In this document: one piece after another, positions 6,759-6,904 of the stretch
Position numbering within the stretch: the stretch's first letter is position 1
How the letters are laid out: every line of letters starts with the position of its first letter
Assembly: GCA_031285115.1 (NCBI GenBank)
Contig: JAITWU010000056.1
Span: forward strand, 1 to 6,904
Direction: 5' to 3'
DNA from: Azonexus sp.
Lineage (GTDB): Bacteria > Pseudomonadota > Gammaproteobacteria > Burkholderiales > Rhodocyclaceae
DNA: 6,904 bases
The notes under the pieces: generated by a model
What the model was told of the DNA's origin: nothing
The model's input: the letters and a program-made list of their open reading frames with translations, nothing else
Databases searched by the model: none
Translations under genes and position numbers: made by a program

Positions 6759-6904
6759 GTGGAAAAAGATCTGCGCGACGCTGCGCTTGACTATCATCGT
6801 TTGCCGACGCCGGGCAAAATTTCCGTTCGCCCGACCAAGCCTTTGACCAATCAGCGCGATCTGGCGCTGGCTTATTCGCCGGGCGTCGCCGCCGCCTGCG
6901 ACGC
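6759..6904 (+). CDS. maeB: NADP-dependent malic enzyme MaeB, N-terminal part (3' end outside window)
   Basis: The frame is open from a GTG at 6759 to the window edge, covering 48 codons. The protein begins (M)EKDLRDAALDYHRLPTPG, continues KISVRPTKPLTNQRDLALAY and then SPGVAAACD, which is the highly conserved opening of bacterial MaeB-type malic enzymes. These decarboxylate malate to pyruvate with reduction of NADP+ in the cytoplasm. The GTG start is supported by TGAGGA (6747-6752) at 6-nt spacing and by the family's N-terminal pattern; no in-frame ATG is nearby. The catalytic residues, the NADP fold and the C-terminal phosphotransacetylase-like domain typical of MaeB are outside the window. 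It shows no functional link to the nickel genes upstream. Confidence 0.9.
   Translation, partial: MEKDLRDAALDYHRLPTPGKISVRPTKPLTNQRDLALAYSPGVAAACD

Overview
The window looks like the chromosome of a GC-rich betaproteobacterium. My best guess is the Rhodocyclales (Dechloromonas/Accumulibacter-like), inferred from the character of GroES/GroEL, a groESL operon carrying both a CIRCE operator and a sigma32-like promoter, a compact NikR/nickel-permease module and a MaeB-type malic enzyme. No marker in the window fixes the genus.

Layout from left to right. (1) 1-498 is the C-terminal end of a type I restriction-modification methyltransferase subunit (HsdM), cut by the window edge. (2) 531-2710 is a complete groES-groEL heat-shock operon: a promoter readable as sigma32 or sigma70, a perfect 9-9-9 CIRCE operator for HrcA that shares one base with the -10 box, groES, groEL, and a strong intrinsic terminator. 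(3) 2777-3841 is a membrane acyltransferase of the acyltransferase-3 family. It is clearly more AT-rich than its neighbours and carries an uninterrupted run of 11 G inside the reading frame, which makes it a candidate phase-variable surface-modification gene. (4) 3857-5023, minus strand and convergent with the acyltransferase, is an MFS transporter of unknown substrate. (5) 5152-6585 is a nickel homeostasis module: nikR, then a NiCoT-type nickel permease with a NikR-like palindrome directly before its start codon. (6) 6759-6904 is the start of a NADP-type malic enzyme gene (maeB), with a GTG start, running off the window.

How the genes relate. GroES and GroEL form one chaperonin, and their promoter region suggests activation by heat (sigma32) and repression by HrcA. 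NikR and the permease form a feedback loop in which nickel-loaded NikR would be expected to shut off nickel uptake. The MFS gene is divergent from nikR and shares a 128-bp intergenic region with an inverted repeat at the MFS start, but a functional link is not shown. HsdM, the acyltransferase and MaeB appear to be unrelated neighbours. No gap between genes exceeds about 175 bp. I saw no tRNA, rRNA, CRISPR array or insertion sequence, and no clearly undescribed system. The observations most worth following up are the poly-G tract, the architecture of the groESL promoter and the NikR-like operator.
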